From Dromiciops gliroides (Eukaryota > Chordata > Mammalia > Microbiotheria > Microbiotheriidae): a DNA stretch of 64,000 nt. Within the stretch, counting starts at the first letter, position 1. Every line of letters starts with the position of its first letter. Below the pieces are notes generated by a model. It had not been told where the DNA came from. It saw only the letters and a list, made by a program, of their open reading frames with translations, and searched no databases. A program made the position numbers and the translations under genes. This document shows, in pieces, positions 20,532-32,626 of the stretch. Location of the stretch: positions 479,946,669 to 480,010,668 of the forward strand of contig NC_057862.1 in assembly GCF_019393635.1 (NCBI RefSeq). Direction: 5' to 3'.

Positions 20532-21700
20532 ATTGGATCTTTATCCATATCATATCTGATCACTGTGGGATCTCCCAAGGCTACAGGCTGGTTCTTTTTC
20601 TTTTCTCCATCTATACTACTTTACTAAGTGATTTCATAAGTTCCAACAGATTCAATTATCATTTCAATGTAAATGATTTTCAGTCCTATTTGTCCACCCC
20701 TAATCTTCCTCCTAACATCCACCTTTATCTTACTAAATACATATTAGACTCTAACACTGGATGTCCTATAGAAATTAAATGCTTAACATGTCTACACATG
20801 ATCTAATTTTCTTTTCCTCCAAAACCCATTCTCCCTTTCCAACTTTCTTATTACTATTGAAGCACTATGGACCTTCCTGTTACCCAGGCTCACAGATTTC
20901 ATCCTCAACTGTGTTCTCATTCTCTCTCTCTCTCTTCCCCATATCCAATAAATTGTCAATTACTATTTTCTCTACCTTGATAACATTTCTTATATATATA
21001 GCTCATTCTCTCCTTTGATACTACTACCACTCTGGAAGAAGCCTACATTACATCTTACTTGTACTACTGCAATAAACTTCTGATTGGTCTCCCTGCCTCA
21101 AGGATCTCCTTAATCTAATCCATCATCCACTCAGCTATCAAATTGATCTTGCTAAAACTCAGGTCTGACCAGGTCATTCCTCTACTCAATAAAATCCTGT
21201 GGCTCCCTATTGCCTCCAGGATCCAATATAAAACCCTTCATTTGTCAATGAATTGGATTCTTTCTTCATTTCCAGTCTTATATTTTACTCCTTTCCAAGT
21301 ACTCTGTTATTCAGTGACAATGACCTCTTTGCTGTTCTTCAAACAAGGCAGACCATCTCCTCATTCTATGCAATTTAACTTGATATCTCCTATGCCTGGA
21401 TATCTCCCATCTTCTTCCTCATCTTTACCTCCTGGCATGTCTGGCTTCTTTCAAATATAAGATTGTCTCACCTACCAGAAAAAGATTTTCCCAGTCCTCC
21501 TTAACCATAGTGTCTTTCCTTTGAAATTATCTCTACTTTTCCTGTATATAGCTTGTTTATACATAGATGTTCATGTGTTGTGTCTCTCATTAGATTTTGA
21601 ACTCCTTCAGAACAGACTGTCTTTTGCATCCCCATGCTTAGTACAGTGCTTGGCCCACTAAGTAGGCACCTAATAAATACTTATTTACTGATTGTTATTA

Positions 21701-22285
21701 TAATATTTTGGAAGGACACACTTTTACATGAAACACACATTTGCAAATAAACTGTATAGGGAGTGTTGTTTTTACCTTTAGAAGGGATATAGGAGTTGGT
21801 TGGATAAATGGAAAAATTCCATTAAAATGTTTATATTTTCCCCTTTTATTCAAAGGCCATGTGATCTAGTCTGAGGATGGGGTGAGGATTATACAAGCAG
21901 TTCTGTTATAAAAAGATATATTCATTCTCTAAAAGTGCTGTGTCATGAAAACCAGAGGTAGTATGTGTCCAGGAATGAGTTGAACACAGATCTTGGTTCC
22001 AAAGCAAGCTCTTTATGTATTACAACATAGTACCTTTTGGCAGTAATAGATCAACCTTCCCCAAATATTATCATGGAATTTTGAATACTATGCCAAGTTT
22101 TGGTTAGTTTAATTTTGTCCTAATATTCAGATATAGCTTTTATGAGTTAAAGTAATTGGAACTTTGTGAAGCCAGAGCAAGGCAATGGAAAGAGCTATGG
22201 TTTTGGAGTTGGAAGAGTCATATTAAAATACAGGCCCTGTTGTTTACAGCACGTACAACTTTGGATCAGGCTTTAACATTTCAGA
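21701..22285. other. No recognisable feature
   Basis: Unique-looking AT-rich sequence between an L2 3' end and a MIR-type SINE. Confidence 0.4.
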
Positions 22286-22287
22286 TT

Positions 22288-22550
22288 TTGAGGTGCCAAG
22301 GCAGTGCAGTTAGTAGAGTTCTAAGCCTAGAGTCAGGATAGATCTGAGATAAAAATCAAGTTTCACTACTTAAGCTGCATGACTCTGGGCCAATCATTTA
22401 GCTTTTGTTTGCCCTAGTTTCCTCAATTGCAAACTGGGGTTAATAATAGTATACTTCATAGGATTGTTAAGAGGATCAAATGAGATAATATTTTTAAAGA
22501 GCTGAGCACAGTGACTGACCCACAGTAGGTACTTAATATGATTATTTCCG
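22288..22550 (+). repeat. MON1/MIR-type SINE
   Basis: 'gaggtgccaaggcagtgcagttagtagag', 'ctgcatgactctgggccaatcatttagc', 'cctcaattgcaaactggggttaataata' and 'gtgactgacccacagtaggtacttaata' give the full order of a MIR-type SINE from head to tail. It is diverged. Confidence 0.65.
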
Positions 22551-22670
22551 TCCTTCAGATTCCATTGCAATTTTGGAAAAGACACAGCTTTACTTTTTTT
22601 TTATAAAGACTAGAATCTCTTTTTCTAGGACTATTAAGAATCACCCAGTTCTATCAGGGCCTCATACAAA

Positions 22671-22757
22671 TATATCTACCTACCTACACATCTGTCTAGC
22701 TATCCATCTATCCATCCATCTATCTATCCATTCATCCACCCACCCATCCATCCATCA
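22671..22757. repeat. (ATCC/ATCT)n microsatellite
   Basis: Imperfect tetranucleotide array 'catctatccatccatctatctatccattcatccaccc'. A separate short (CTGT)n lies at about 22948-22968. Confidence 0.9.
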
Positions 22758-22759
22758 TT

Positions 22760-23995
22760 GACAGGAAGATTTTTTTCACACATAGAGTAGACTTGCCAGT
22801 GGCGCACACACATATGGAACATGTATTGCCAAGGAAACTCATGTCCCTGGCATTATAGGGCTGTGATGTCCTTTCCCTTTTTGTGGTATCCTAACAATGA
22901 TGCTTATTGAAATTAGCATCTTTAATGGATAAGTCATTTACCTAGTCTGCCTGTCTGTCTGTCTGTAGCTCTCATTTCTCATCTATCAAGCATGTGAGGA
23001 TATTTTGGAAGGAAGAGTGGTCTCTCTCTACCCTATCAACCATGCAACTATGGCAGCCATTTGTACATGGCTAGAGTATGTCCTCATCTAGATGAGCCTC
23101 AGTTTTGGCTTTTGGGTCCTCTTCTGTTTGTGTTTAATTCTTTGAGCATAGGGCACCAAACAGTGATCCTGAGATAAATATTTCTAGTCTTGTAGGCATC
23201 CTCATGATTTTGAGAAATTTCAAACTCCTAGAAACCACAATTGAGATGATGTAGCCAATAAAGGGTTAGTTTGGTTTCAAATCATAGGAGCAATGAAGCA
23301 ACTTACTACTACCATGTAGTAGCAAAATGAACTTTTGTTTCAATGTGATGGTTCAAGTTAAATGTAGTAGCTTAAATTTCTAAGAGTAGTGTAAAGATCT
23401 GTTAGAAAAAAAACCCAAAACAAAAAACCCTTTGAAATGGCAATAGGAATCTTCTTGTACACTGGCTTGATTTGTTTGGAGGGTTTCATTAACTTAATAA
23501 TGGTCTGTTTCCTTAAACTCAGGCTATCCCACTTCTTGGATGAAAAGGTATTGCATGTGATTCAGGCCATAATCTAAAAGTGCCCATTATTTAGCTAAAA
23601 CTGAAGGGGCCCTTTGTTCACCCTGTTTGTATGTATGAAGACTCCTGCAAAGTCCATTTTATGTAGATAATATTTAGCTTCAGTGAATATTAATTACCCC
23701 TGGCAGCCTCATAGAAAACCACAGAAGTAGTAGAAGACTCACCCTGGCAGTCAGTAATGAACTACATGGAGGAGGCCCCAAAACTTTAGCTGTATAGAAA
23801 CCCCATAAGAAATGAAAAGATATCGGGAACCCATAGTATAAGGAATGTGAATTGTCGGACTATTTGTATTCCCTCTGTGTATGCCTCATAGTTAAATGAT
23901 TTAAAGTGTATGCACACTCTTCTCCTAATTCTGTATGTATTTGTGAAGGGTGCATGCCAGGTACATGGGAGGGCAAAATACATAGATATTGTTCT
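22760..23995. other. No recognisable feature
   Basis: Repeat-poor sequence of mixed composition. No exon-like open frame with recognisable motif and no mobile-element signature seen. Confidence 0.4.
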
Positions 23996-24009
23996 TACTG
24001 TGCACTCTT

Positions 24010-24175
24010 TTTTTTAGAATAAGATGGTAATTTATTTAGGGGAAAGGGAGGGGAAGGGGGGGAAGGGAATGGAGGGGAAGGACATGGGAACGGAAGGGAA
24101 GGGAAACCAAGAGAAATCCTTGGACTTCTCTTGGGGAGAAGGGCACAAAGCATATGGCTCTGAGGTACCAATCTC
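24010..24175 (-). pseudogene. 5'-truncated retrocopy of an unidentified transcript's 3' end
   Basis: A 166-bp insertion flanked by the perfect 14-bp repeat tactgtgcactctt (23996-24009 and 24176-24189). In minus orientation it ends with an A tail (T run from 24008). A canonical AATAAA lies about 15-20 bases upstream of the tail, within CCTAAATAAATTACC. Upstream is a CCTT-rich pyrimidine tract, then GGTACCTCAGAGCCATATGC and CTTCTCCCCAAGAGAAGTCC. Polyadenylation signal, tail and target duplication are the marks of an L1-mobilised polyadenylated mRNA. The piece looks like a 3' UTR. I cannot name the parent gene, and the sequence is unlike the SINEs and L1s in this window. Confidence 0.75.
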
Positions 24176-24344
24176 TACTGTGCACTCTTAATGAATGTCT
24201 TTGCCTTGAGCTAATTGACTCTTCTGGCTATCAAAGGTAAGTGCACTGCTGGGTGCTTGTGAAGTGTAGTTTTAGGAAGAGAGATACAGAGAAAACCCTT
24301 TGGATCTGGGAGTAATTGCCACCTTGGGAGCCCAAAGTGCAAAC

Positions 24345-24595
24345 AGAGGCAGCTGGGTGGTATAGAGGATAGAGCATTGGACCTGGATTTAGTAATACAT
24401 GAATTAAAACCAGGCCTCAGATATGTAGCAGCTGTGTGACCTTTGGAAAATCACTGAATCTCTGCTTGGCTTGGATTGCTTATCTCTAAAATGACAATAA
24501 TAGTATCTACCTTCTGAGGTTGTTGTAAGAGTCAAATGAGATAATAATTGTCAATTGCTTAACCTAGTGCCTGGCACATAGTAGGAATGAGACAA
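24345..24595 (+). repeat. MON1/MIR-type SINE
   Basis: 'gaggcagctgggtggtatagaggatagagcattggacc', 'gcagctgtgtgacctttggaaaatcactgaatc', 'aaaatgacaataatagtatctacc' and 'gcctggcacatagtaggaatg' give the full head-to-tail order. Confidence 0.7.
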
Positions 24596-24599
24596 AATG

Positions 24600-26405
24600 T
24601 AGTTTAAAAAATCCCAGAGAGATTGCTACATATTCTTTTAATTATTCTAGATAGCACCACAATGAAATACTTGGAGCACCAAACAAAACTCTGATATCAC
24701 TCTTACCCTCAAATCAAAATATAAATTGGTCACTCTATTATACAAAGGTAGCTTTAGCAGTATTTTCATAAATTGATGTACCAGTTGGAGAAAAGTGGGA
24801 GGGGTAGAGCCTGGTTTTAGCTTTATATTCATTCACATTCCTCTTTTCCCACATAGGTCAGACATGTTGCTAATGAGCCCTCCATAGACAGAATACTGTG
24901 CTATCAGTACAATTGGAAGTAGAACCTAGCAAGCCAGACTTTTCAACCAGTGAATTCTTCATGAAACAAGTACCTTCTCTCTCCAGAAGCACTGTATAAT
25001 CATGTCTGAAATCCAAATGAGATTTTCATTAATAAAATCTAATTTTAATGAGACCCAAGAAGCCCTCAAGTAGATACCATTTTCTCCTAGAGCATCAACT
25101 TTGAACTTGGCTTCCTGGATTGAATTTACTTAGAACTTCCCCGAGACAAGGAATTTGGGAATTTTCAAGGTTAGTATTCAGTCCCTTGAATGCTCCTAGA
25201 CACTGTTGCTATTAAGTTTTTCCGAGGGAAATACTGCTTAAAGGTGAGTCATTTAACTAAAGAATAGTTGATGGATAATAGTCATTCTAAGGAAAGAAAG
25301 AAAGGTCTTCCAGCTCCTTGTTTCCTGAGGATTAAGCTTGCCTGACTATTAATGCATAAAACTGTGAGGAAGGAGAGAAATAGAGCCCCAGGAAACTACC
25401 TGGTGTAACATCTTATTTTTTTTCCCTGAGAGTAAAAATACTTGGTTTCCTCTTGGTTTATGAGGCAGTAAAGTATTTCAGCATGTAAATATTGATGCTG
25501 AGACCCATGGGACCTGGGAGTGCTGAGCACATTTGCAAAGCATAAAGACCATAGCTAAATTAAGTTATATCTTTACCTATAAAATGCAATCTGCCCCTCA
25601 ATGGGTTTTTGCCATCCTGTTGTTTTTATTTTCTTTGTCTTTATAAATGGATCCATCCTGCTGGCCTATTGGAAATGTCACTAGTATTTCTTCCTGAAAG
25701 TTAGCCAGCCTACTAATTATCCTTAAAACTCTGATTAGGTGTTTTCAGCTAAAATTAACACATCAGGGAAGTGCTAGGCTTCTCGGGGAGGCTGCTAAGA
25801 ATGAGAAAAACAGATAAATAAAGATATAAAAATAATTTGTAGGAGGAATACACAGAAATAGAACAGACTGAAAACATGAAAATATTGTTTTGTTTTTAAC
25901 TTGTCTGGGAGCCAACAAGAATTAGGAGTCTTGGGCTTGTGCACAGCTGTTCTAACAATATTTTGTCTTTATACACACTTCTGGCGAAAGATAGGGAAAT
26001 ATCATGTCCATAGTCACTTGTAGAAATGTGTAGAAAATGATATTTGAATGAAAAGTGTTGGGCCCTATTATCCATTGGAAACCTATGTTGAGGGAAAATT
26101 TCCATCTTCCTTTCAGTTGCTATTATGTCTTGGAACAAATAATATAGTTAGAGAAGTTTTGTTACTTCCTATTCAATCTGAGTTTACTTCTTGTACCCTT
26201 CAGAATGAGAGAAGGGACTGATCAAGGTCTGCATTCCCTTCTTAACCTTCCAAACCAGAATATTGACAATATCAATTATGGATGAAAGGCAAGCTCTCCT
26301 AGGAAAAATACTATTCCTTTAAAAAAATATTTCCCAGTAATTTGCATAGTGTCTGACTTGTAGTTGGTATGTAATAAGTGCTTCTTGACTGAATGATCAT
26401 AATAC
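24600..26405. other. Repeat-poor interval, no gene recognised
   Basis: No SINE, LINE or LTR signature. Homeodomain-type TAAT/ATTA cores cluster at 25029-25055 and 25707-25760, but such cores are common in AT-rich DNA. The open frames at 24647-24832 and 25896-26138 lack motifs. Confidence 0.35.
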
Positions 26406-26409
26406 ACTT

Positions 26410-26590
26410 AAGATAATAACTGTAAGTCTGGAAAAGACTCCAAAGGCTATCTAGTACAGCTCCTTCATTTTATAGGGAAGGAAATGCAGACCCAAGGAGG
26501 CTAAGTGAATTGTTCATGGGCATGCAAATAAGATCATAGGTTAAAACCTGGGTTTTCTGATGACAAAGTCAGAGCTTTCCCCACTTATCA
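26410..26590 (-). repeat. MIR-type SINE, minus strand
   Basis: 'ctggaaaagactccaaaggctatctagtacagctccttcattttatagggaaggaaatgcagacccaaggaggctaagtg' and 'aagatcataggttaaaacctggg' follow the reverse MIR. Confidence 0.6.
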
Positions 26591-26599
26591 AACTACTGA

Positions 26600-27700
26600 T
26601 CACAGTTCTTAATTAGATACACCATTGGGACCACTTGTAGTGATTACACATGATTCTTAATGGATAAGTCCTTATAATTATGCCCTTTTTTGGTATTGAC
26701 TTCACTTGCTTTGAAGTTTTGCAAGTCCCATATCAACTTTCCTTTCCTTGAAAAGAATAAGCATGATTTCATCAGTGTTGGTATTGTTTTTGACTATTCT
26801 GAGCCTAAATCAGATTTCTCACCCATACTTTTTATAAAATAAAAATGAATCAGGCTCTTTTTTTGTCACTTAGCCAAGGGCCACCCTCATTATCAAGTGC
26901 TCTCCTCAGGGTATATTAGGTACCCTAAGTTTTTGATACCCTATGCTTCCATGGACACAAAAACATTCCTATCTGGAGAAATGAATATTTTTTTAAAAAT
27001 CCAAGCTCAGGTGGAAAAATTCAGGGAAACTGGACTAGAATTTACATTATAGCTTCAGTACTGCTTGCTTGTCATTATGGTGCATTAAGCTGTGCATTGA
27101 GTTTCAGTAGCAATACAAGGTATAATCCAGGCCAACACCAGCACCAATGAACATTCTCTCTAACATCTCCATGAAGGCACAAGGAAAGGACACTTTGTGT
27201 CAAACACCATTGTTGCTACAGTTTTGTGCCTGCCAGACTTTATGGATCTCTCCTCACTAACCACATTAACCACACCAAACCCTCTCTGTTGCTCTATTCA
27301 TTTGCTACAAAATTCAGTCTCTAAATTTACCAAATCTTTCAGATACCATTAGCCCTCTTTCTCCTTGGAAGCCCCTAATAACATCAAGGAAATTTCTAAT
27401 ACAATCAAATGATTTTTGAATCAGCTGTTTTGGGAGGGAACTTAACTTCTGAACTCTAAATGCACTTAGAAAGCATTTTTCTCACTGCTCAGTCCCACCA
27501 TATCAATGACAAAGGGAGTATGTTAGGAAACACCAATATTTAAGAGACAAATACTTTCCTGAACATATAGAAGTATCTTTGTTCATGCACATATTTGGCC
27601 AAATAGTTTTATTGCAGCCTTACCTTTATCTTTCTAGAGGACAAAGGACTGTACCAGGTAAAAACTGGATTAAAGATAATGTGTGAAATAGATGACAGTT
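26600..27700. other. No recognisable feature
   Basis: Repeat-poor, no coding or RNA-gene signature seen. Confidence 0.4.
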
Positions 27701-27716
27701 GACTTTAATTCTTTTT

Positions 27717-27789
27717 TTTTTACGGGGCAATGGGGTTAAGTGACTTGCCCAGGGTCACACAGCCAGTAAGTGTCAAGTGCCTGAGGCCG
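27717..27789 (-). mobile_element. 5'-truncated WSINE1-like SINE
   Basis: Only the 3' part of the SINE remains ('ggggttaagtgacttgcccagggtcacacagccagtaagtg'). The perfect 16-bp duplication gactttaattcttttt flanks it at 27701-27716 and 27790-27805. The duplication shows it inserted already truncated. Confidence 0.85.
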
Positions 27790-27854
27790 GACTTTAATTC
27801 TTTTTAATCCATTTCCCTCCATCCTGAAACACACTCCTTGATTAAGTAAAAAAA

Positions 27855-28020
27855 AATAATGGGTATGGGGTCAGAATGTCTAGGTCCAAATACTGATTCT
27901 ATTACTTCCTGGCTCTATGTTTGCTAGTCACTTAAACTCCTCATTTTCCTTGTGTGAAAAATGATGGAATAGGACCAGATGATTTCTATCCTTTACAGCT
28001 TTAAATTCTATGATATCATA
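27855..28020 (+). repeat. MIR-type SINE
   Basis: 'attacttcctggctctatgtttgctagtcacttaaactcctcattttcc' and 'gatgatttctatcctttacagctttaaattctatgat' follow a MIR-type SINE. Confidence 0.55.
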
Positions 28021-29665
28021 ATATCTTTAAACAACTCAGGGTTAGGCTGGTAAATATTTAACAACTGGTTTCTCAAAAATCATGATTTACTTTAAAGTTT
28101 AATCTGCATTATTAACATTTTATTGTTCGCATACTTAAGTGTACACAACACAATCAACAAAATAACAAAGCAAATTCTGATTTGAAACATTTGCTGATTT
28201 CTGAGGTAAAAATATTCACAATGAAAATTTAGCTATTGGTTCTTATGAACCTGTATGAGTTTACTCCAGGATACTCCCAAATTAGGTAGTGTTTCTTCCC
28301 ATAGATTGTTGGCTCAGTAATTAGGGCCTTTATTCTTCCAGAGCCCCTAAGGACCTGTGTTGACTTAAGTGAAATTGAACTATGGGACATATCTGATTTT
28401 CCCAGAATATATTTTCAATGAGATTAGGGCCTGGGTACTTGAGACAGAGATCTGTGTATTGGATGACAGGGTTATGAATAGTAGAAAATTGTGTATATCA
28501 AGAAGTAGCATATCTGATAAATAGAGAAAGATTAAAAGACTATGGGGATGGACAAGAGGAGTTATTTGGGGAGTGTAGGAAGGAGAGGAGAAATCTAATA
28601 TATTTCAAAGAGTGAGGACATATCTATGGGATATATACATGTGAAGTAGTAGAAAAGTCTACTTACTCTTCTCTTGCAATATCATGCAGTTTTCCAGACC
28701 TTTCCATTTGGATGTCTTCCAGCCAATACACAAAATTCAAACTGTGGAATTCAACATAATAAAACAGTTATTTGAATAGCCAAATAAAATGTCATTTAAT
28801 AAATAAGATCTACTTCACTGTAATGACAGTTCTACAACTCAGAAGGTTATGACAAAAGTAAATGCCCCCAAAGTAGCATGTTGATAGGAAGGATATCCAT
28901 TATATGCAGTTTCTTCATCAGCTGTTTATACCCAAACATTAGTTTATTAGGTTAGTCCCATTTTGTTGGATAATTGAAATAATCTGAGGAAAAGAAATTG
29001 AAGAGAAATTTTTCATATTTTAAAAATAGTATTAAAACAGACCACTGTGGACTCTTTCAAAGCAACATCCGATAAGATGGGTTTAACTTGTGAACTTAGC
29101 CTTGTTATGGCCAGGTTCCAAATAACTGAATTACCTGACTGTACCATAGGAAAGTATAGGGTATAGAATATTTATATCTGTATGTTTCAGCTCTCCAGTC
29201 ATAGCTTTAGGATGAAGTTTCAAAATCATCAGTAAACTATGCTTCACCTTACTCCTTGCTATATAGTAATGATATAAGATATGACCAGGTGACACTAGAA
29301 ACTTGAATAAAGGGCAAACAGATATATTCTTCCAAATGCTTCTCAGGCATCAGGGAAGAAACATAAAGACAATTTCATATCAGTGAAACATTTCCTTGGG
29401 AAATTCAATCAAAGAAGTGGTACCTTCCCTACTTCTTTTAAGTTCACCAGGGTCTTAATATTATTTTGTGAATAGTACAGATGACCAAAAGGAACAGAAA
29501 GAGGGTAAGCCTAATGCAAGCTACTGTTATTAATAGTACCATTTCTTCTACTGACTTGAATCTCTGCAGGGCCACAAATGCTAGCCATGGTGCTGATATC
29601 AGTGCTCATAGAATTTGAATTTTAATCATTCTCCAAAAACAAAGTAAAACCCTGGGATTGATCAC
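28021..29665. other. No recognisable feature
   Basis: AT-rich, repeat-poor sequence. Nothing that I can support as gene, RNA or mobile element. Confidence 0.4.
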
Positions 29666-29669
29666 TCTC

Positions 29670-29830
29670 AATGGTACAGCAGAGTACAAAGAGCACTGGA
29701 TTTGGAATCAGATGACCTGGGATCAAATCTTGGGTTTGCTACCTGCTACCTGCATGGTTGTAGACAAGTTACTTAACAAATTAAGTAATTGAATTAGATA
29801 ATATCTAAGGGAATTCAGAGCTTTTAATTG
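29670..29830 (+). repeat. MIR-type SINE
   Basis: 'gagtacaaagagcactggatttggaatcagatgacctgggatcaaatcttggg' and 'gtagacaagttacttaac' give the MIR head and core. Confidence 0.6.
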
Positions 29831-30655
29831 AAATGAAACTTGTTTCAGTCAATATTTTTGCATTCCTTTCTCTTTTAGAGGGAATACGTGAACATTTATA
29901 CCTGATATTTCATTCCTACATGATATTTAATTTAGGTAAATCAACATGGTGTGGAATAGTAGATAAAGGGAAAATCCTAGAACCACAAAGAACTGAGCTC
30001 AATAATTTTATCTGACATTTGCTATCTGGGTAACTATGGACAATTTCTTTTAATCTCTTAGGAAACTTTCTAAGATTTTATATTACAGACAAACTGTCTA
30101 TCTGCATCATGGAGGAATTTGTTGTACTAGAACTGCTGTACACCAATATTTGAGTCAATCAGTCCAAACTGGATTTTTTTGGGTTAATTTCAGAAGATTG
30201 TGGGGGTGGGGTGAGGTAGAGAATTGCAAAAAAGTGATAGATATTAGCTTGAACTGATTTAAAATTAATATGTGGAGATGCTTAGAATTGTTGTTTTTTG
30301 AACTGCTTATACAGCAGAAGGAAATAATTCATCTAGCATAACAGGCAGATACCTCCCCCCCCCCACACCTCTAAATTCTTATTTGAAGAGCATCCATTTG
30401 TACTTTATACACTTTCTCAGGCAAAACTATTAATCTTACACTACCTTGTGTTCACATGTATGCTGAAGCAGCATTTCTGAAAGTGTTAGTAGTTTTGTAG
30501 TTCTACCTTGAAAAACATTGATTAAGTACTACAAAGAATCAGCAGTGTGAACAAATGCATAGATATGCTTTGCTCTTGATGAAATAGCATATAGACCTTT
30601 TAGTCAGGAATTCAAGACTAGTGAAGATAAAGGAAGCAAACCTCACCTCAGAAAG
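29831..30655. other. No recognisable feature
   Basis: Unique-looking sequence with a poly-C run at about 30355-30364. No coding signature. Confidence 0.4.
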
Positions 30656-30659
30656 AGAC

Positions 30660-30830
30660 TAAAAAGATGCGAATTCTAGTTCTTGCTCTTCTACTTCCTA
30701 GGCATGTGATATCAGGAAAATCAACTCTCTGACTTCCCTCAGAGAGGAAAGTTACTTCTTTGAGCCTCAGTTTACACTTGTAAAACCAGGGAGTTGAACT
30801 AGCTATAAAGGTCTATTATTCTTCTTTCCT
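30660..30830 (+). repeat. MIR-type SINE
   Basis: 'gaattctagttcttgctcttctacttcctaggcatgtgatatcaggaaaatc' and 'tgagcctcagtttacacttgtaaaaccagggagttgaactagctat' follow a MIR with a short insertion. Confidence 0.55.
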
Positions 30831-31139
30831 GTTAATTTGCTTCATGCCTACAATATCTAACTGGCCCCAAATTACACCATACATTCTGCTGTCTATTGTA
30901 ATTGCCCTGCCATAGGTCCAACCATTGCCCCATGTCTCCCCATGTAGAACAACACTCTTTGAATGGGACCATTATAAACCATGCCCCAACCCACTCAGCT
31001 GTGGAACTCCTACCCTGGAGATGCATTGTTGTGATAGGAAAATAAGTGAGTATTAACTCACCCAGCATATATCTATCTGGGTCTAGATAGGCCATGCTTC
31101 ATTTAACATCCGGATGTCTAGTATGGCTGTGTACTTGAT

Positions 31140-31385
31140 TATTTTTTGCCTTGTCTTACTTGGCTTAACAAGCCACTTCCCAGTCACCTCCAAATCTTGC
31201 TACCATGTACTTTAACTGTGTCCTCCCTTCCAACTTAGCTTCCTTTTATGCACTGTTTTCCCTTGTTAGAATTTAAGATCCTTGAGGGCAGGGGCTGTCT
31301 TGCTTAGCTCTTTTTTTATTCTCAGTGCCTAGCACATTGTCAGACAGTAGTAAGAGTATAATAAATTATTTTTCAATGATTTATC
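31140..31385 (+). mobile_element. L2-type LINE 3' end
   Basis: 'gttagaatttaagatccttgagggcaggggctgtcttgc' and 'ctcagtgcctagcacattgtcagacagtagtaag..ataataaatta' form an L2 tail, 5'-truncated. Confidence 0.7.
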
Positions 31386-31921
31386 AATTAATTCATGTAA
31401 TAGATGAGAGAAGGAAATTTATTAATCCTGATATCATGTATTCTGGGGTAGGCCAGTCCCCTGGTTGTTTAAATTCAACATCAAAACAACATGAGATTCT
31501 CATATGTCATTTAACCATTAACAACAAAAAGAGATTTACTTGGCTATAGCTGAATAATCATATTCAACAAAGATAGGCATTGAAGTTGCCTAGAATATAT
31601 TCAGCTTAGTGAAACTCCTTTGCCTGAAATAATAATCATGACCCACCAACCAAGCCTCAGATTGCTCTGTTGGAGTTCTTCCTGGCTGTTTTGTGTTTAG
31701 GCAACGAGGAAGTAATGACAATAGTCTGAGTCTTTAGTCCTCTGGGACAACCAGTCTCCAGGTTGGTCTAAATACCTTTTAAAAATAGCTTAACTTGCAA
31801 GAAGGAATGGGTTAGAATATTGCTCTTATCATGCTTGTGTTTCTATGTAAGAAATAGAAGGAAATATACTATGAAAAAGGCTGAAGGGGATTTAGCCCCA
31901 AGTAAATGTAGAATGTGGTGA

Positions 31922-32626
31922 TGTAAGGGCCAAATTTAATATGGAGAGAGTTAATTGGGTCACTCACAGTAATATTGGCGTTCAGAAAATAATGAGGGAC
32001 TTCTAGGTCTAAAGTTTCCTCTCTTCCAAATTGCCTTTTTTTAGTTATTTCTCCCAGGCCAATAAGAAAGGAGATTAACAGCCTCTTTTCCACAAACAAA
32101 TCAGGTTTTATTAATGGGAATAAAATATACAACAAAGATGAAGTTAATAAAGCCAGTGACAAGAGAATAGGGGAAGAGAAAAACGGATAAGCTCCCTGGC
32201 TCTAGCAAAGACTGACTCAATCCCCAAACTTGCTTCCAGCTCAGCTAATTCAAAGACATGACCTCATTTCTCTATTAACTCACCACCTGGGGTCCATAGT
32301 TTCTATGGGAGTCAGCTGTACAGCCCCTTTCCAGTCCACTCTCAGAAGCTCACCAACAGGAAAGAGAGAGCTCCCAGCCTCAGCATTCTCTTTTCTACCT
32401 TTTCTCTTCCTCCCCCAAAGGGGAGGTCCTTCAAGTTGCATGGCTGAGAGTGGTCCCCCTGCTGATGTTAGCAGTATATATCACTCAGGGCAGGCCAGGT
32501 GTGGCCTATATCTAATCATTCCCTAGTAGGTACTTAGTCAGTTTCTCATTCTCACCCAATTCAAACAATACTAAATCAATCAGGTGGGACCTCTGGGCAT
32601 CTGCCAAATTCCATTATTTTATCACA
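31922..32626 (-). mobile_element. Solo LTR, minus strand
   Basis: 705 bp from TGTAAGGG to TTATCACA, flanked by the 4-bp direct repeat GTGA (31918-31921 and 32627-32630). In minus orientation a TATATA box lies near 32478 and an AATAAA near 32110, with the 3' end 190 bp further on. That is the U3-R-U5 order. A 4-bp duplication fits a class I (gammaretrovirus-like) element. No polypurine tract or primer-binding site adjoins it, so it looks solo, formed by recombination between two LTRs. The 98-codon plus-strand frame at 32230-32526 is a chance frame inside it. Confidence 0.5.

Larger units (their letters stand above)
19511..21700 (+). mobile_element. L2 LINE, part 2 (reverse transcriptase to 3' end)
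   Basis: Continuation of the element at 14090-14977. The pre-RT block 'ccttgagaaagtcaattga' lies near 19698. RT motif A survives as LFAAFDVP near 19970. Motif B remains as GISQG near 20562. Motif C (YADD in active L2) has decayed to FNVND near 20665. Post-RT blocks include 'tactgcaataaacttctgattggtctccctgcctcaag' (21062) and 'gtctgaccaggtcattcctctactcaataaaatcctgtggctccctattgcctccagg'. It ends with 'cttagtacagtgcttggcccactaagtaggcacctaataaatac'. Insertions at 19825-19950 and 20101-20531 interrupt it. No frame longer than about 120 codons remains. Confidence 0.85.

Noticed and set aside
20438..20806. 122-codon plus-strand frame as a host gene
   Set aside because: Contains decayed L2 reverse transcriptase motifs B and C, preceded by SINE tail sequence.
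24016..24110. GGGAA/GGGGAA stretch as a telomere-like or satellite repeat
   Set aside because: It is irregular and lies within an insert bracketed by target duplications with AATAAA and A tail, so it is part of a retrocopied transcript end.
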